Positions 7,974-15,560 of a stretch of 23,021 nt of DNA are shown here, one piece after another. This stretch comes from CAZYMF01 sp964648215 (GTDB taxonomy: Bacteria; Desulfobacterota; Binatia; HRBIN30; JACQVA1): assembly GCA_964648215.1 (NCBI GenBank), contig CAZYMF010000063.1, positions 1-23,021 of the forward strand. Reading direction: 5' to 3'. Every line of letters starts with the position of its first letter. Position 1 is the first letter of the stretch. The notes beneath the pieces were generated by a model, which saw nothing but the letters and a program-made list of their open reading frames with translations, searched no databases and was not told the DNA's origin. Position numbers and translations under genes: made by a program.

Positions 7974-8924
7974 TCAGCCCCGCACCTCCGACCCGCGCCG
8001 GAGAATGGCGCTGTAGTTGATCGGGGTCCGGGCCTCGTCCGGCCGTCTGTTCCCGAACACGTTTTGCACGAGCTCGCGGTCGATCTCGAAGTCGGCCGCG
8101 CGAATGTGTGCTCGCACCTGCGCGGCGCTCTCGTAGAGATAGATGTGATCGATGTTGGCCGCCCACACCGCCGCGGTCAGAAACAGCCGTCCACCCGGCG
8201 CCAGGAGCTGGTTCAGTTGCCGCAGCACGCGCAGCGGATCCTCCACGTGCTCGAGGAACTCCCCGCAGACCACGCGTTCGAAGCCGCCGGCGCTCTCGAG
8301 GCGAAAGAAATCCTCCTTCCGGACCTCGGCCCGCGAGCGTACGCCATTGAGGGACAAGACCTCCGCGGCAAAGGCGATCGCGGTATCGGACAGATCGACG
8401 GCCAGGCCCTTCCAGCCGGGGTTTTGGAGCAGGAAGTGAGCCAGAAAGAGCCCGTTGCCCGAGGGCACCTCGAGCACTCGGCCGCTTTCCTGGTGCGGTG
8501 TCGCAAACTCATCGAGGAAGAATCGCCACACCCGGCCGTGCGTGATCCAGAAGGCCTGCGAGAAGTAGAGCGCCCACATGTACGGCGCTCCGGCCAACTT
8601 GCGTTCCGGATCGTTGTAGACCTTCTCCTGGACCTCCTGGAACGTGCCGTAGAGGTAGCGCCCGCTCTTCTCCAGCTTTCGCTGCAGGTAGAGGAACTCC
8701 ATCGAGAACTCGACGAAGTGGCGGGCGCGATCGAACACCCGCTCCTCGCTGCCGTCGCACAGGGCGTAGGCGTCGCGACACAGTTTCTCGGCGAACTCGT
8801 AGTTGGGCGCGGCCTCCCGCAGCTGCTGCAACGGCTTCGCCATGAACAGTGCGCTGGTCTCCTCCAGGTGATCCGCCACCCTGGTGAAGTACGGGTATCT
8901 CGCTCTGAGGTCGTCGAAAATCAT
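7974..8924 (-). CDS. Class I SAM-dependent methyltransferase located between two ACP genes
   Basis: 316 residues. An alpha-helical N-terminal region (1-140), rich in aromatic residues and unlike common small-molecule methyltransferases, precedes a Rossmann-like domain with the SAM loop LEVPSGNGLF (151-160), the acidic ribose-binding region VDLSDTAIAFAAEVLSLNG, and CGEFLEHVEDPLRVLRQL (motif 4 type), then LAPGGRLFLTAAV. The canonical E/DxGxGxG is altered to EVPSGNG. Position between two paralogous ACP genes and next to FkbH suggests that it methylates a hydroxyl of an ACP-bound acyl group, comparable to FkbG in methoxymalonyl-ACP synthesis; this is inference, and methylation of a sugar is equally possible. 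Gaps are 47 bases upstream and 76 bases downstream, the widest in the cluster. Confidence 0.85.
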   Translation of the reverse strand: MIFDDLRARYPYFTRVADHLEETSALFMAKPLQQLREAAPNYEFAEKLCRDAYALCDGSEERVFDRARHFVEFSMEFLYLQRKLEKSGRYLYGTFQEVQEKVYNDPERKLAGAPYMWALYFSQAFWITHGRVWRFFLDEFATPHQESGRVLEVPSGNGLFLAHFLLQNPGWKGLAVDLSDTAIAFAAEVLSLNGVRSRAEVRKEDFFRLESAGGFERVVCGEFLEHVEDPLRVLRQLNQLLAPGGRLFLTAAVWAANIDHIYLYESAAQVRAHIRAADFEIDRELVQNVFGNRRPDEARTPINYSAILRRGSEVRG

Positions 8925-8971
8925 ATCTCGTCTTCGCGGCGTGGTGTCGTTTCCGGCGTGATCGGGTCGCC

Positions 8972-9220
8972 CTACGACACCTTGCTCCGGATCAGGTCGA
9001 TGAATTCCCCGACGTTGGCGAGGCCACTGACCTCCTTCAGCGTGAACTTCACCTTGAAGTCCCTCTCCACCGCAACGATGAGGTTGATGTGATTGAGGGA
9101 ATCCCACTCCTCGACGTCCTTCGAGGTCATCGCATCGTGGACCTCGATCGCCTCGTCGTCGAAAACCTCGCGAAAGATCTCTCCGAGGCGTTGTCTAATT
9201 TTCGCGTCTTCCATCGTCAT
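8972..9220 (-). CDS. Acyl carrier protein 2
   Basis: 82-residue carrier protein, paralogue of ACP 1. The phosphopantetheine serine is S41 in EEWDSLNHINLI. Three in-frame starts are possible: GTG at 9226, ATG at 9220 and ATG at 9214. The sequence GAAGG at 9226-9230 gives a 5-base spacer to the ATG at 9220 and would be overlapped by the GTG, so 9220 is preferred. The start lies 26 bases inside the end of the FkbH-like gene, implying coupled translation and a functional link: FkbH-type proteins load a three-carbon unit onto a partner ACP. This copy is therefore the best candidate for the FkbH acceptor, with ACP 1 nearer the acyltransferase. Confidence 0.94.
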   Translation of the reverse strand: MTMEDAKIRQRLGEIFREVFDDEAIEVHDAMTSKDVEEWDSLNHINLIVAVERDFKVKFTLKEVSGLANVGEFIDLIRSKVS

Positions 9221-10991
9221 CCGCACCTTCGTCTGGCGTCATGTGGACCGTGCTCTCTTCGTAACGGGAGACCTCGAGCACCCAGCGAGTCTCACCGCGC
9301 TCCCCTTGGCCTCTGTTCTCGAACCCGAACTGAGCGAAGAAGTCCTTGACCATGGCATTCTTCGCCGTCGGAATGTAAGTCCCCACCACCGAGTGGCAGC
9401 CGTGTTCCTTGGCCATGGCGACGACCCGGTTCATCGCGTACTGCTCCACGCCCCGCGCCAAGACCCGGCAGCTCATCAGCCACGAGTCGATCTCGAGCAA
9501 CGGCGGGGCGAGCCTCAGGATGATCACCGAGATCAGCCCGTTGTCCCCGAGCTTGTCGCGCAGCCGCACGTACAGCGGCACGAACTCGTCCTCGCGCCGC
9601 ATCATCTCCTCGCACTCCGCCGCGCCGTGGCGGCGGGTGGTGAGGTTGAACTGATTGCTGCGTTGGAGAAGCTGGACGATGCGCGAGAGGTGAAACGAAT
9701 CGAAACGCTTCATCGTCACCCGCATGTCGAGCGATCGCAGGTAGTCGCTGATGTCGCTGAAACCCGCCTGCATCTGCTGCCGCGCAGCGTTGGCGCGGTA
9801 GAGGTCGGCGCGCCGGCAATCCTCTTCGGAGAAGGAGGTGACCTCGAAGAGGTTGAGCTCCGAGATCGCCCGGACGTAGTCCGCCGGATCCTCCGGCAGC
9901 TCCGGGACGATGACCTCCGGCAGGCTCTCGCGCACGAGCCGGCGCTCGAACGGGTTGTCGTCGAGGAACACCATCGAGTCGAGCCCGATGTTCAGGCTGT
10001 CCCGAATGTGCCGGATGTTGTCGGGCTTCGGTCCCCAGTTGGCGACGAAGACCGCGATATCCTCCTCGCGCAGCACCATGTCGGGATGCGAGCGAAAGGG
10101 TTCGAGGGCGACGTCGTGATCGTTCTTGCTGCACACGGCCAGCACAATGCCCCGTCGCTTGAGGTCCAGCAAATAGTGCTGCAAGCGGTGGAAGGGCTCC
10201 CCTTCCCCGAAGGGGCCGAGCGCGATTCCTTCCAGGCCGTCGTCCCCGATCACCCCGCCCCACAGGGTGTTGTCGAGATCGAGCACCACGCACTTGACCA
10301 CGTGCCCGGCATTCGACAGCACGATGTCGACGATGTTCTGCGCCACCAGGGGCAGATGCTCGAGCGCGCAGAAGGCCTTGGCCAACGTCCACAATCGCTC
10401 ATCGCTCCAATGCTTGCGCCCGACGTAGGAGGCCAGATGCTCCACGTCGTTGACGAGAACGTTGGGGCGCTCCCGCGCCATCTCGGCGATCATCCCGTTC
10501 AGGCGCGCCACCGTCGCGTAGAGCGACTCCGGCACCTTGTGATCGAAGTTCCCGAACGGGCGCTCGTACGGCAACACCAGGTTGCTCTGCAGGATGGTGG
10601 CGGTCGAGCGGCCGCGGAAGGTGTCCCACAGGCCGGCCAGCTTCGTCGCGATCTGCTCCGCAAAGCCCGCGCGGTCGCCGTTCTGCCGATAGTACTTGAA
10701 CCGCAGCGCGTTGAGCGAGCTGAGGAAGACGACCACGTCGGGCGCGAACCGATACAGGGCGGATTCGGCGTTGAAGACCTCGATCTCGATCGAGTCGTAC
10801 TCGGCCAGGTACACCTCGGCGCGGATCCCCTTCTCCGCCAGCAGCACCTTGAGCAGCGGCACCAGCTGCTGCACCGCGGCGTCGGACAACAAGGCCAGAC
10901 GCAGCGTGCGGGAGCACTGCGAGTAGTCGCGACGCCTGCTCTCGCGCAGCAGCGACGGGTAGTCGAGGTGGGTGGTGTCTTCTCTCAGCAT
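9195..10991 (-). CDS. FkbH-like HAD-IIIC protein (glyceryl-ACP synthase type)
   Basis: 598 residues in three parts. The N-terminal region (about 1-230) has RLALLSDAAVQQLVPLLKVL and YDSIEIEV, as in the longer FkbH-like proteins. The HAD domain (about 233-390) has DLDNTLWGGVIGDDG (238-252) with nucleophile/acid D238 and D240, motif II AVCSKND (285-291), Lys322 and FLDDNPFER (342-350). The C-terminal GNAT-like domain (about 425-575) has RSNQFNLTTRRH and related text. Established FkbH/OzmB-type enzymes take D-1,3-bisphosphoglycerate, remove phosphate and load a glyceryl group onto an ACP. An ACP gene overlaps its 3' end by 26 bases, which fits that chemistry. The locus lacks the acyl-CoA dehydrogenase needed for methoxymalonyl-ACP, so the product may stay at the glyceryl level. 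It overlaps the SDR gene by 7 bases. Confidence 0.93.
   Translation of the reverse strand: MLREDTTHLDYPSLLRESRRRDYSQCSRTLRLALLSDAAVQQLVPLLKVLLAEKGIRAEVYLAEYDSIEIEVFNAESALYRFAPDVVVFLSSLNALRFKYYRQNGDRAGFAEQIATKLAGLWDTFRGRSTATILQSNLVLPYERPFGNFDHKVPESLYATVARLNGMIAEMARERPNVLVNDVEHLASYVGRKHWSDERLWTLAKAFCALEHLPLVAQNIVDIVLSNAGHVVKCVVLDLDNTLWGGVIGDDGLEGIALGPFGEGEPFHRLQHYLLDLKRRGIVLAVCSKNDHDVALEPFRSHPDMVLREEDIAVFVANWGPKPDNIRHIRDSLNIGLDSMVFLDDNPFERRLVRESLPEVIVPELPEDPADYVRAISELNLFEVTSFSEEDCRRADLYRANAARQQMQAGFSDISDYLRSLDMRVTMKRFDSFHLSRIVQLLQRSNQFNLTTRRHGAAECEEMMRREDEFVPLYVRLRDKLGDNGLISVIILRLAPPLLEIDSWLMSCRVLARGVEQYAMNRVVAMAKEHGCHSVVGTYIPTAKNAMVKDFFAQFGFENRGQGERGETRWVLEVSRYEESTVHMTPDEGADDDGRREN
9226..9230 (-). 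promoter_or_regulatory. Ribosome binding site deciding the ACP 2 start
   Basis: GAAGG on the minus strand, five bases before the ATG at 9220 and eleven before the ATG at 9214. It favours 9220 over the overlapping GTG at 9226. It lies within the coding end of the FkbH-like gene. Confidence 0.5.
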
Positions 10992-11704
10992 GATTGCCCC
11001 CCGGAGACCGGGATATTGGCGCCGTTCACGTAGCTCGACTCCGGGCCCAGGAGAAAGCGAATCACCCCGGCCACTTCCTCCGCGGTCGCCAGCCGCTCCA
11101 TCGGCAGAGAGCTCTCGACCTGCGCGATGAAGGGCTCGGGAAGATCGGCAATGAAATCGGTCCGCGTCATGCCGGGAGACACCGCGTTGACCCGCACCCC
11201 GTAGCGAACGAACTCGACGGCCATCGCACGGGTCAACCCGAGCAGCGCGTGCTTGCTGGTCACGTATGCGGCCAGCTTCGCCGGGGGCATGCCCAGGGTG
11301 TAGGCGGTGAGCACGTTGACGACCGCCCCGCCGCCACCTCGCCGTCGCACCTGCTCGACGAACGCCTGGCACAGGGTCAGCACGCCGCGCACGGCGGCCG
11401 TCTGGTAGGACACGAAGTCCTCGGGATCGACCTTCGACAGCAGCCGCCGCTGTGCCGGCAGCGAGGCGTTGTTGACCAGGGCGTCGAACTCGCCCTCGCG
11501 CAGCCGGTGCGCCAGCGCGGCCACGGACTCCGGTGCCGTCTGGTCGTAGCCAACGCAGCAAGCCCCGCTCTCCGCCGCCACCTCTCGCGCCTTCTCCTCG
11601 TTACGGCAGAAGGTGAAGGTCACCTCGTGCCCTTCGCGCGCCAGACGCCGGACCAGCGCGGCTCCGATCCCGCTGTTGCCGCCGGTGATCACCACCTTCG
11701 TCAT
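10985..11704 (-). CDS. Short-chain dehydrogenase/reductase (FabG-like)
   Basis: 239-residue classical SDR. The NAD(P) motif TGGNSGIG is at 7-14, VNNAS at 78-82, the catalytic Y147-x3-K151 in YVTSKHALLG, and SPGMTRTDF in the substrate loop. The C-terminus AEEVAGVIRFLLGPESSYVNGANIPVSGG is typical of FabG-type reductases. The usual catalytic Ser (NxxS) is replaced by Thr133 in VVNVLTAY, which may still polarise the carbonyl. The residues after beta-2 (FCRNEEKA) favour NADPH. It sits between MaoC (ATGA overlap) and FkbH (7-base overlap), so it probably acts on an ACP- or CoA-bound acyl intermediate. Action on a sugar nucleotide cannot be excluded. Confidence 0.92.
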   Translation of the reverse strand: MTKVVITGGNSGIGAALVRRLAREGHEVTFTFCRNEEKAREVAAESGACCVGYDQTAPESVAALAHRLREGEFDALVNNASLPAQRRLLSKVDPEDFVSYQTAAVRGVLTLCQAFVEQVRRRGGGGAVVNVLTAYTLGMPPAKLAAYVTSKHALLGLTRAMAVEFVRYGVRVNAVSPGMTRTDFIADLPEPFIAQVESSLPMERLATAEEVAGVIRFLLGPESSYVNGANIPVSGGQSC

Positions 11705-12114
11705 GGCACGCCGACCTGGACCTTGGCCTTGGCCGCCACCCGCTCCCGGGTCAGATTGGTCAGGACCATCTCCAGGGTCACGACGCCGACCGCCTCGGAG
11801 ACCTGTGCCACCGTAGCCGCGATGACGATCTCGTCGCCGAGGTGACAGGGCGACTTGAACTGCATGTTGACCGCGTGCAGCACCGCGCCGTCGCCCGGGA
11901 AGTGCACGCCGACGAAGTGAGAGATGAACCCGTTGAGGATCGCCCCGTGCATCACTCGCGCCGGGAAGCCGCGACCGCGCGCGAATTCCTCCTCGGTGTG
12001 CAGCCGATTGGTGTCGCCGAAGGTGCGCAGAAACTGCTCGTACACCGGTGCCGAGATGGTGTAGCGCTGCTCGGTGCGGAAGCCTTCGCGAATCGTTGAC
12101 GTCTCCGGCGTCAT
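11701..12114 (-). CDS. MaoC-like (R)-specific hydratase/dehydratase
   Basis: 137-residue single hot-dog protein of the MaoC/PhaJ family. The catalytic Asp-His pair is D34 and H39 in FGDTNRLHT, matching the D-x4-H of hydratase 2 enzymes. The signature RVMHGAILNGFISHFVG (53-69) follows, then the strand VNMQFKSPCHLGDEIVI. Such enzymes reversibly hydrate 2-enoyl-thioesters on CoA or ACP. Both ends overlap neighbours by four bases (ATGA), with the DPM-like GT2 before and the SDR after it. Together with the SDR it forms a FAS-II-like reduction/dehydration pair inside a polysaccharide operon, which points to acyl-group tailoring rather than sugar chemistry. Confidence 0.92.
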   Translation of the reverse strand: MTPETSTIREGFRTEQRYTISAPVYEQFLRTFGDTNRLHTEEEFARGRGFPARVMHGAILNGFISHFVGVHFPGDGAVLHAVNMQFKSPCHLGDEIVIAATVAQVSEAVGVVTLEMVLTNLTRERVAAKAKVQVGVP

Positions 12115-12962
12115 ACGCTGTCCGCCACCGCCCCCGACAGCTCGCGGTAGCGATGGCGCAGGCTCTGGAACTGGCGCTGCGGCCACCGGCCCGAGCGGTG
12201 TAGCGCGAACCGCGTCACCAGCCATAGAATCCCCAACCCGTAGCGCACGCTGGCCAGGAAGCTGGCCGACGACGCCTCGGCAAAGTAGCGCGTCGGCACC
12301 GGCACCTCGGCGATGCGGAAGCCGGCATGGACGATCTGTGCGACGATCTCCTGGTCGAAGATGAACTTGTCCGCGTTCAAGGTGAAGTTGACCGTCTCCA
12401 GGACCTCGCGCCGGTAGGCGCGGTAGCCGGTGTGATACTCGGACAACTTGAGGCCGAACACCCAGTTCTCGACTCCGGTGAGAAAACGGTTCGACAGGTA
12501 CTTCCACCACGGCATTCCGCCGCTCAGCGCCGAGCCGCTCTTCAGCCGCGACCCCAGCACCACGTCGGCCTCGCCTCGCTGAATCGGATGCACCACGTCG
12601 GGCAGCAGGCGGGGATCGTACTGGTAGTCCGGGTGGACCATCACGATGATGTCGGCTCCGGCGCGCAGTGCCTCGGCGTAGCAGGTCTTCTGGTTGGCGC
12701 CGTAGCCGTAGTTGCGATCGTGCAGGAAGAGCTTGAGGTTGAGCTCGCGGGCCACCGCGACGGTGTCGTCGGTGCTGCCGTCGTCGACCAGGATGACCAT
12801 GTCGACGGAATCGTGGGGCAGCTCCATGTAGGTCATCCGCAGGGTTTGCGCCGCATTGTACGCCGGCATCACCACCACCACCTTGGGACGTGCGGCGCCC
12901 GCTTGGGCCTGGGTGTCGGGGGCGGCGGGAACCATTACCTGACTACTTTCTGAGCTGTGCAT
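12111..12962 (-). CDS. DPM-synthase-like GT2 (polyprenyl-phosphate sugar synthase)
   Basis: 283 residues. The GT-A domain begins VVVVMPAYNAAQTL (28-41), with DDGSTDD at 60-66, NYGYGANQKTCYAEAL (84-99), and VHPDYQYDP (109-117) at the metal-binding position. The C-terminus is amphipathic/hydrophobic around YGLGILWLVTRFAL. This is the dolichyl-phosphate mannose synthase-like group that makes polyprenyl-phosphate-linked hexose for GT-C enzymes; two GT-C genes are in the operon. The start at 12962 (GGGAG about 10 bases upstream) overlaps the methyltransferase by 28 bases. An alternative ATG at 12935 forms a TAATG junction with the methyltransferase stop and would give a 274-residue protein still containing the whole catalytic domain. 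Confidence 0.9.
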   Translation of the reverse strand: MHSSESSQVMVPAAPDTQAQAGAARPKVVVVMPAYNAAQTLRMTYMELPHDSVDMVILVDDGSTDDTVAVARELNLKLFLHDRNYGYGANQKTCYAEALRAGADIIVMVHPDYQYDPRLLPDVVHPIQRGEADVVLGSRLKSGSALSGGMPWWKYLSNRFLTGVENWVFGLKLSEYHTGYRAYRREVLETVNFTLNADKFIFDQEIVAQIVHAGFRIAEVPVPTRYFAEASSASFLASVRYGLGILWLVTRFALHRSGRWPQRQFQSLRHRYRELSGAVADSV

Positions 12963-13864
12963 GCCATCTGATCTCCCAGGTTGATCGTGATCCTCACGTG
13001 GTCGGTCCTCGTCGTCCGCAGCAGCGACTCCGCCGCCCGCTGCAGCCTCGGGCTGTACTGCGACAGCTTGTAGACCCAATGCTGCAGCGGAAACTGGCGA
13101 CCGAGCGCGGCGATGCGCTCGACCGCGAACCCTTCGTCTGCGAGCAGCCGGCGCAGGGTACGCCGGTCGAAGTAGTGATAGTGGTCGTCGAGCAACCCCC
13201 ACCAGTGCACGCCGGCGAGCCGCGCGACCAGGCTGCCGAGATCCGGCGTCAGCAGGAGCAACCGCCCCCCCGGTTTGAGCAGACCGTGGAGCTTGCGCAG
13301 CGCCGCGCGCGGATCGGGGAGATGCTCGATGGCGTCGGCGAGCACGACCACGTCGAAAGAGTCCGGCTCCAGCGGCGCCGCCTCCAGGTACCCGTGCCAG
13401 ACATCCAGGCCGAACTCCCGTCGCGCGTAGGCGGTGGCCCAGGCCGAGGGCTCGATCCCCTGAACCGCGAAACCGCGTTCACGGGCGGCGACCAGAAGAA
13501 AGCCGCAGGCGCAGCCGACATCGAGCAAACGCCCGCCCGTCGGCACCAAACGCAGCAGCCGGTCGGCGTTGGCAATCCTCTCGGCGGCCTGCTGCACGTA
13601 CGACGGATCCTCGCCCTCCGCGTAAGCCGCCTCCGTGCTCCCGCGCAGGCGCGCCGGCAACATCCCCAGGCCGCACTCGCGGCAACGCACGATCGCCCGC
13701 ACCAGATCACGCGGGCTGTGCGTGATGCGGTAGGCACCCGGCTTTTCGCTCGCCCGAGACGCGGTGGGGCCGGCCGTCCCGTTGCCGAACATCGGGACGA
13801 GCGCCTCGCTCCCGCACACCAGGCATCGCTCGGCGGTTTCTTGCACGGCGACCGCCCCGCTCAT
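12935..13864 (-). CDS. SAM-dependent methyltransferase with N-terminal zinc-binding CxxC pairs
   Basis: 309 residues. Two cysteine pairs, C14-x2-C17 and C61-x2-C64 (CLVCGS and CRECGLGM), form a probable zinc ribbon, as in methyltransferases that work on nucleotide-linked or polysaccharide sugars. The SAM-binding motif LLDVGCACGFLL is at 113-124, the acidic residue is in GIEPSAWA, and the motif VVLADAIEHLPDPRAALRKL is followed by LKPGGRLLLLTPD. It resembles the Methyltransf_23/TylC-type group by architecture. It overlaps the GT39-like gene by ATGA and the following GT2. The likely role is C- or O-methylation of a sugar residue of the glycan; the methylated position cannot be predicted. Confidence 0.88.
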   Translation of the reverse strand: MSGAVAVQETAERCLVCGSEALVPMFGNGTAGPTASRASEKPGAYRITHSPRDLVRAIVRCRECGLGMLPARLRGSTEAAYAEGEDPSYVQQAAERIANADRLLRLVPTGGRLLDVGCACGFLLVAARERGFAVQGIEPSAWATAYARREFGLDVWHGYLEAAPLEPDSFDVVVLADAIEHLPDPRAALRKLHGLLKPGGRLLLLTPDLGSLVARLAGVHWWGLLDDHYHYFDRRTLRRLLADEGFAVERIAALGRQFPLQHWVYKLSQYSPRLQRAAESLLRTTRTDHVRITINLGDQMACTAQKVVR

Positions 13865-15549
13865 GAGGACGCTCGCTCGAAGACGGTGATCGTCGGACAC
13901 AGGCTCGTGATCCGCAGGCGCAGCAGGGCCGGCCGCTGGGCAAAGCGCGCGGCGACGCGATAGCTCAGCCGCTGGCCCTCCAACGCCGCCAGAAACGCCG
14001 CCGCCTCGGGATCCTTGACCAGCAAGGTGTGCCCCCGCCGCCAATCGGGATTCCATCGGTGCGTGATCCCCTTTTTCGCCGCCGAGCTGATCACCACCAG
14101 GTCCGGACGCCGCTCCGCGATCCCGGCCTCGGTGCGCTGCTCGAGCGCCACCTCGTCTACATTCATGTCGTCGAACCGCGGCAAATAGACCGCCTTCTGG
14201 TAAATCTCAACCGTGCTGGACGCCGCGACGTGCGCCCGCATCCAGGCCTCGGCCCGGTACCTCGAATCGTTGCGCAGCACCAGATCGAGGTCGACCGCCC
14301 GTGCCAATCCGAGGGCACAGAGCCCGAACACCAACAGCGCCGGCAGCCGCTTCGACCGGCCGGTCACCGCCGCCGCGCACACCGCCGCCGCGCACAGCGC
14401 CAGGATCACGCTCAGCGGCAGCGTGTAGCGCAAGGTGATCAGGTCGAGGGCCCGCAGCGAGAGATAGTACTGCACCAGCGCCGGAACCAGCAGGTACGCG
14501 CCGGGCCACCAGCGCCGGCGCCACAACACGTATCCCGCTCCGGCGAGCGCCACCACGAAGATCGGACCCCCGAGGCTGCTCTCGATGCCGTCGGCGAGCT
14601 GCCAGACGTACTGCCACTCCTTGCCCCATCCCTTGAACAGGCCGAACGCGACCGGCGCCAGCCGCGCGGTGACGCCCGGGACCGGATGGCCGCTGAGATA
14701 GACGATACGGTTGACGAAGCCGCTCGGATTGTAGAGCACATTGTTGGCGACGACGACCGTGATCACGGTGGCCAGCAAGCCGGCCCGGGTGGCGGGATTC
14801 CACAGGATTCGCCCCCACTCGCGAGCATCGCCAGCCGATGTGCCCGAAAGCTGCAACCGGCGCAGAGCAATGAGGACCGGCAACGGGAGCAGAAAGGCAA
14901 ACCCCTGCTCCTTGGTCGACACCGCCATGGCCGCGGCGATGCCGAGCACGACGTACGCCCAGCGCCGGTCGGTCTCGGCCGCCACCACGGTGGCCCACAG
15001 GGCGAGCACCAACCAGAAGAGGTAGGCAGCGTCCAAATTCGTCGTGTGCGCGTAGTAGACCATCGGATACGCCGTGGCCACGAGCCACGCCGCCAGCAAC
15101 CCGACCGTGCGGCCGAACAGCCGGCGGCCGACGTCGTAGGTCAACGCCACCGTGCCGAGGATACAAGCCAGGCTCACCCCGCGCCCGAGCAGGGCCATCG
15201 TATGCAGCGCGCTCTCGGGATGGACGAAGCCGTACGGATAGGCCGCCTTGGGATGCCGGAACTGCCCGGTCAAGCGGAGCAAACCGAGATAGGGGGCATC
15301 GACCAGCAACAGCAGGAGCGGGTAGCCCAGAGGGTACTTGAAGTAGAACCATCCCGAGTTCCACGAAGCCGTCGAGTGACGGACGATGCTCAGCACGGTC
15401 AGAGGCCCCAAGGCATCGGCCGCCCACGAGTGGTCGCCGTTGGGGAGTCCCCAGTTGATCTGGTAGATTCCCAGGGCCGCGCTCACGGCGAGAATCGCCC
15501 ACAGCGCCGGATCGTTGGCGGCGCCTCCTTCGCCCTGGTCGCCGAACAT
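13861..15549 (-). CDS. GT39-like polytopic glycosyltransferase (GT-C)
   Basis: 562-residue membrane protein with roughly 10-12 hydrophobic segments and a C-terminal soluble domain (about 430-562). After the first membrane segment comes the acidic loop LPNGDHSWAADALGP with D39, then FYFKYPLGYPLLLLLVDAPY, and later TTNLDAAYLFWLVLALW and STKEQGFAFLLPLPVLIAL; this order is typical of the GT39/ArnT/PMT superfamily. It would use a polyprenyl-phosphate sugar, plausibly made by the DPM-like GT2 two genes downstream, for periplasmic glycosylation of the polymer or a lipid. ATG at 15549, 11 bases after the sulfatase-like gene. It overlaps the next methyltransferase gene by four bases. Confidence 0.87.
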   Translation of the reverse strand: MFGDQGEGGAANDPALWAILAVSAALGIYQINWGLPNGDHSWAADALGPLTVLSIVRHSTASWNSGWFYFKYPLGYPLLLLLVDAPYLGLLRLTGQFRHPKAAYPYGFVHPESALHTMALLGRGVSLACILGTVALTYDVGRRLFGRTVGLLAAWLVATAYPMVYYAHTTNLDAAYLFWLVLALWATVVAAETDRRWAYVVLGIAAAMAVSTKEQGFAFLLPLPVLIALRRLQLSGTSAGDAREWGRILWNPATRAGLLATVITVVVANNVLYNPSGFVNRIVYLSGHPVPGVTARLAPVAFGLFKGWGKEWQYVWQLADGIESSLGGPIFVVALAGAGYVLWRRRWWPGAYLLVPALVQYYLSLRALDLITLRYTLPLSVILALCAAAVCAAAVTGRSKRLPALLVFGLCALGLARAVDLDLVLRNDSRYRAEAWMRAHVAASSTVEIYQKAVYLPRFDDMNVDEVALEQRTEAGIAERRPDLVVISSAAKKGITHRWNPDWRRGHTLLVKDPEAAAFLAALEGQRLSYRVAARFAQRPALLRLRITSLCPTITVFERASS

Positions 15550-15560
15550 GACCGCGCAAC

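Noticed and set aside
7655..9220. Matching antisense peptides near the two ACP genes as a novel small protein pair
   Set aside because: The similar alternate-frame peptides are a by-product of the duplicated ACP sequences.
6095..11033. Plus-strand open frames of about 400 to 650 codons across the MBOAT, ACP and FkbH genes
   Set aside because: Same antisense effect. Each lies opposite a recognisable minus-strand gene, crosses gene boundaries, and shows no family motif.
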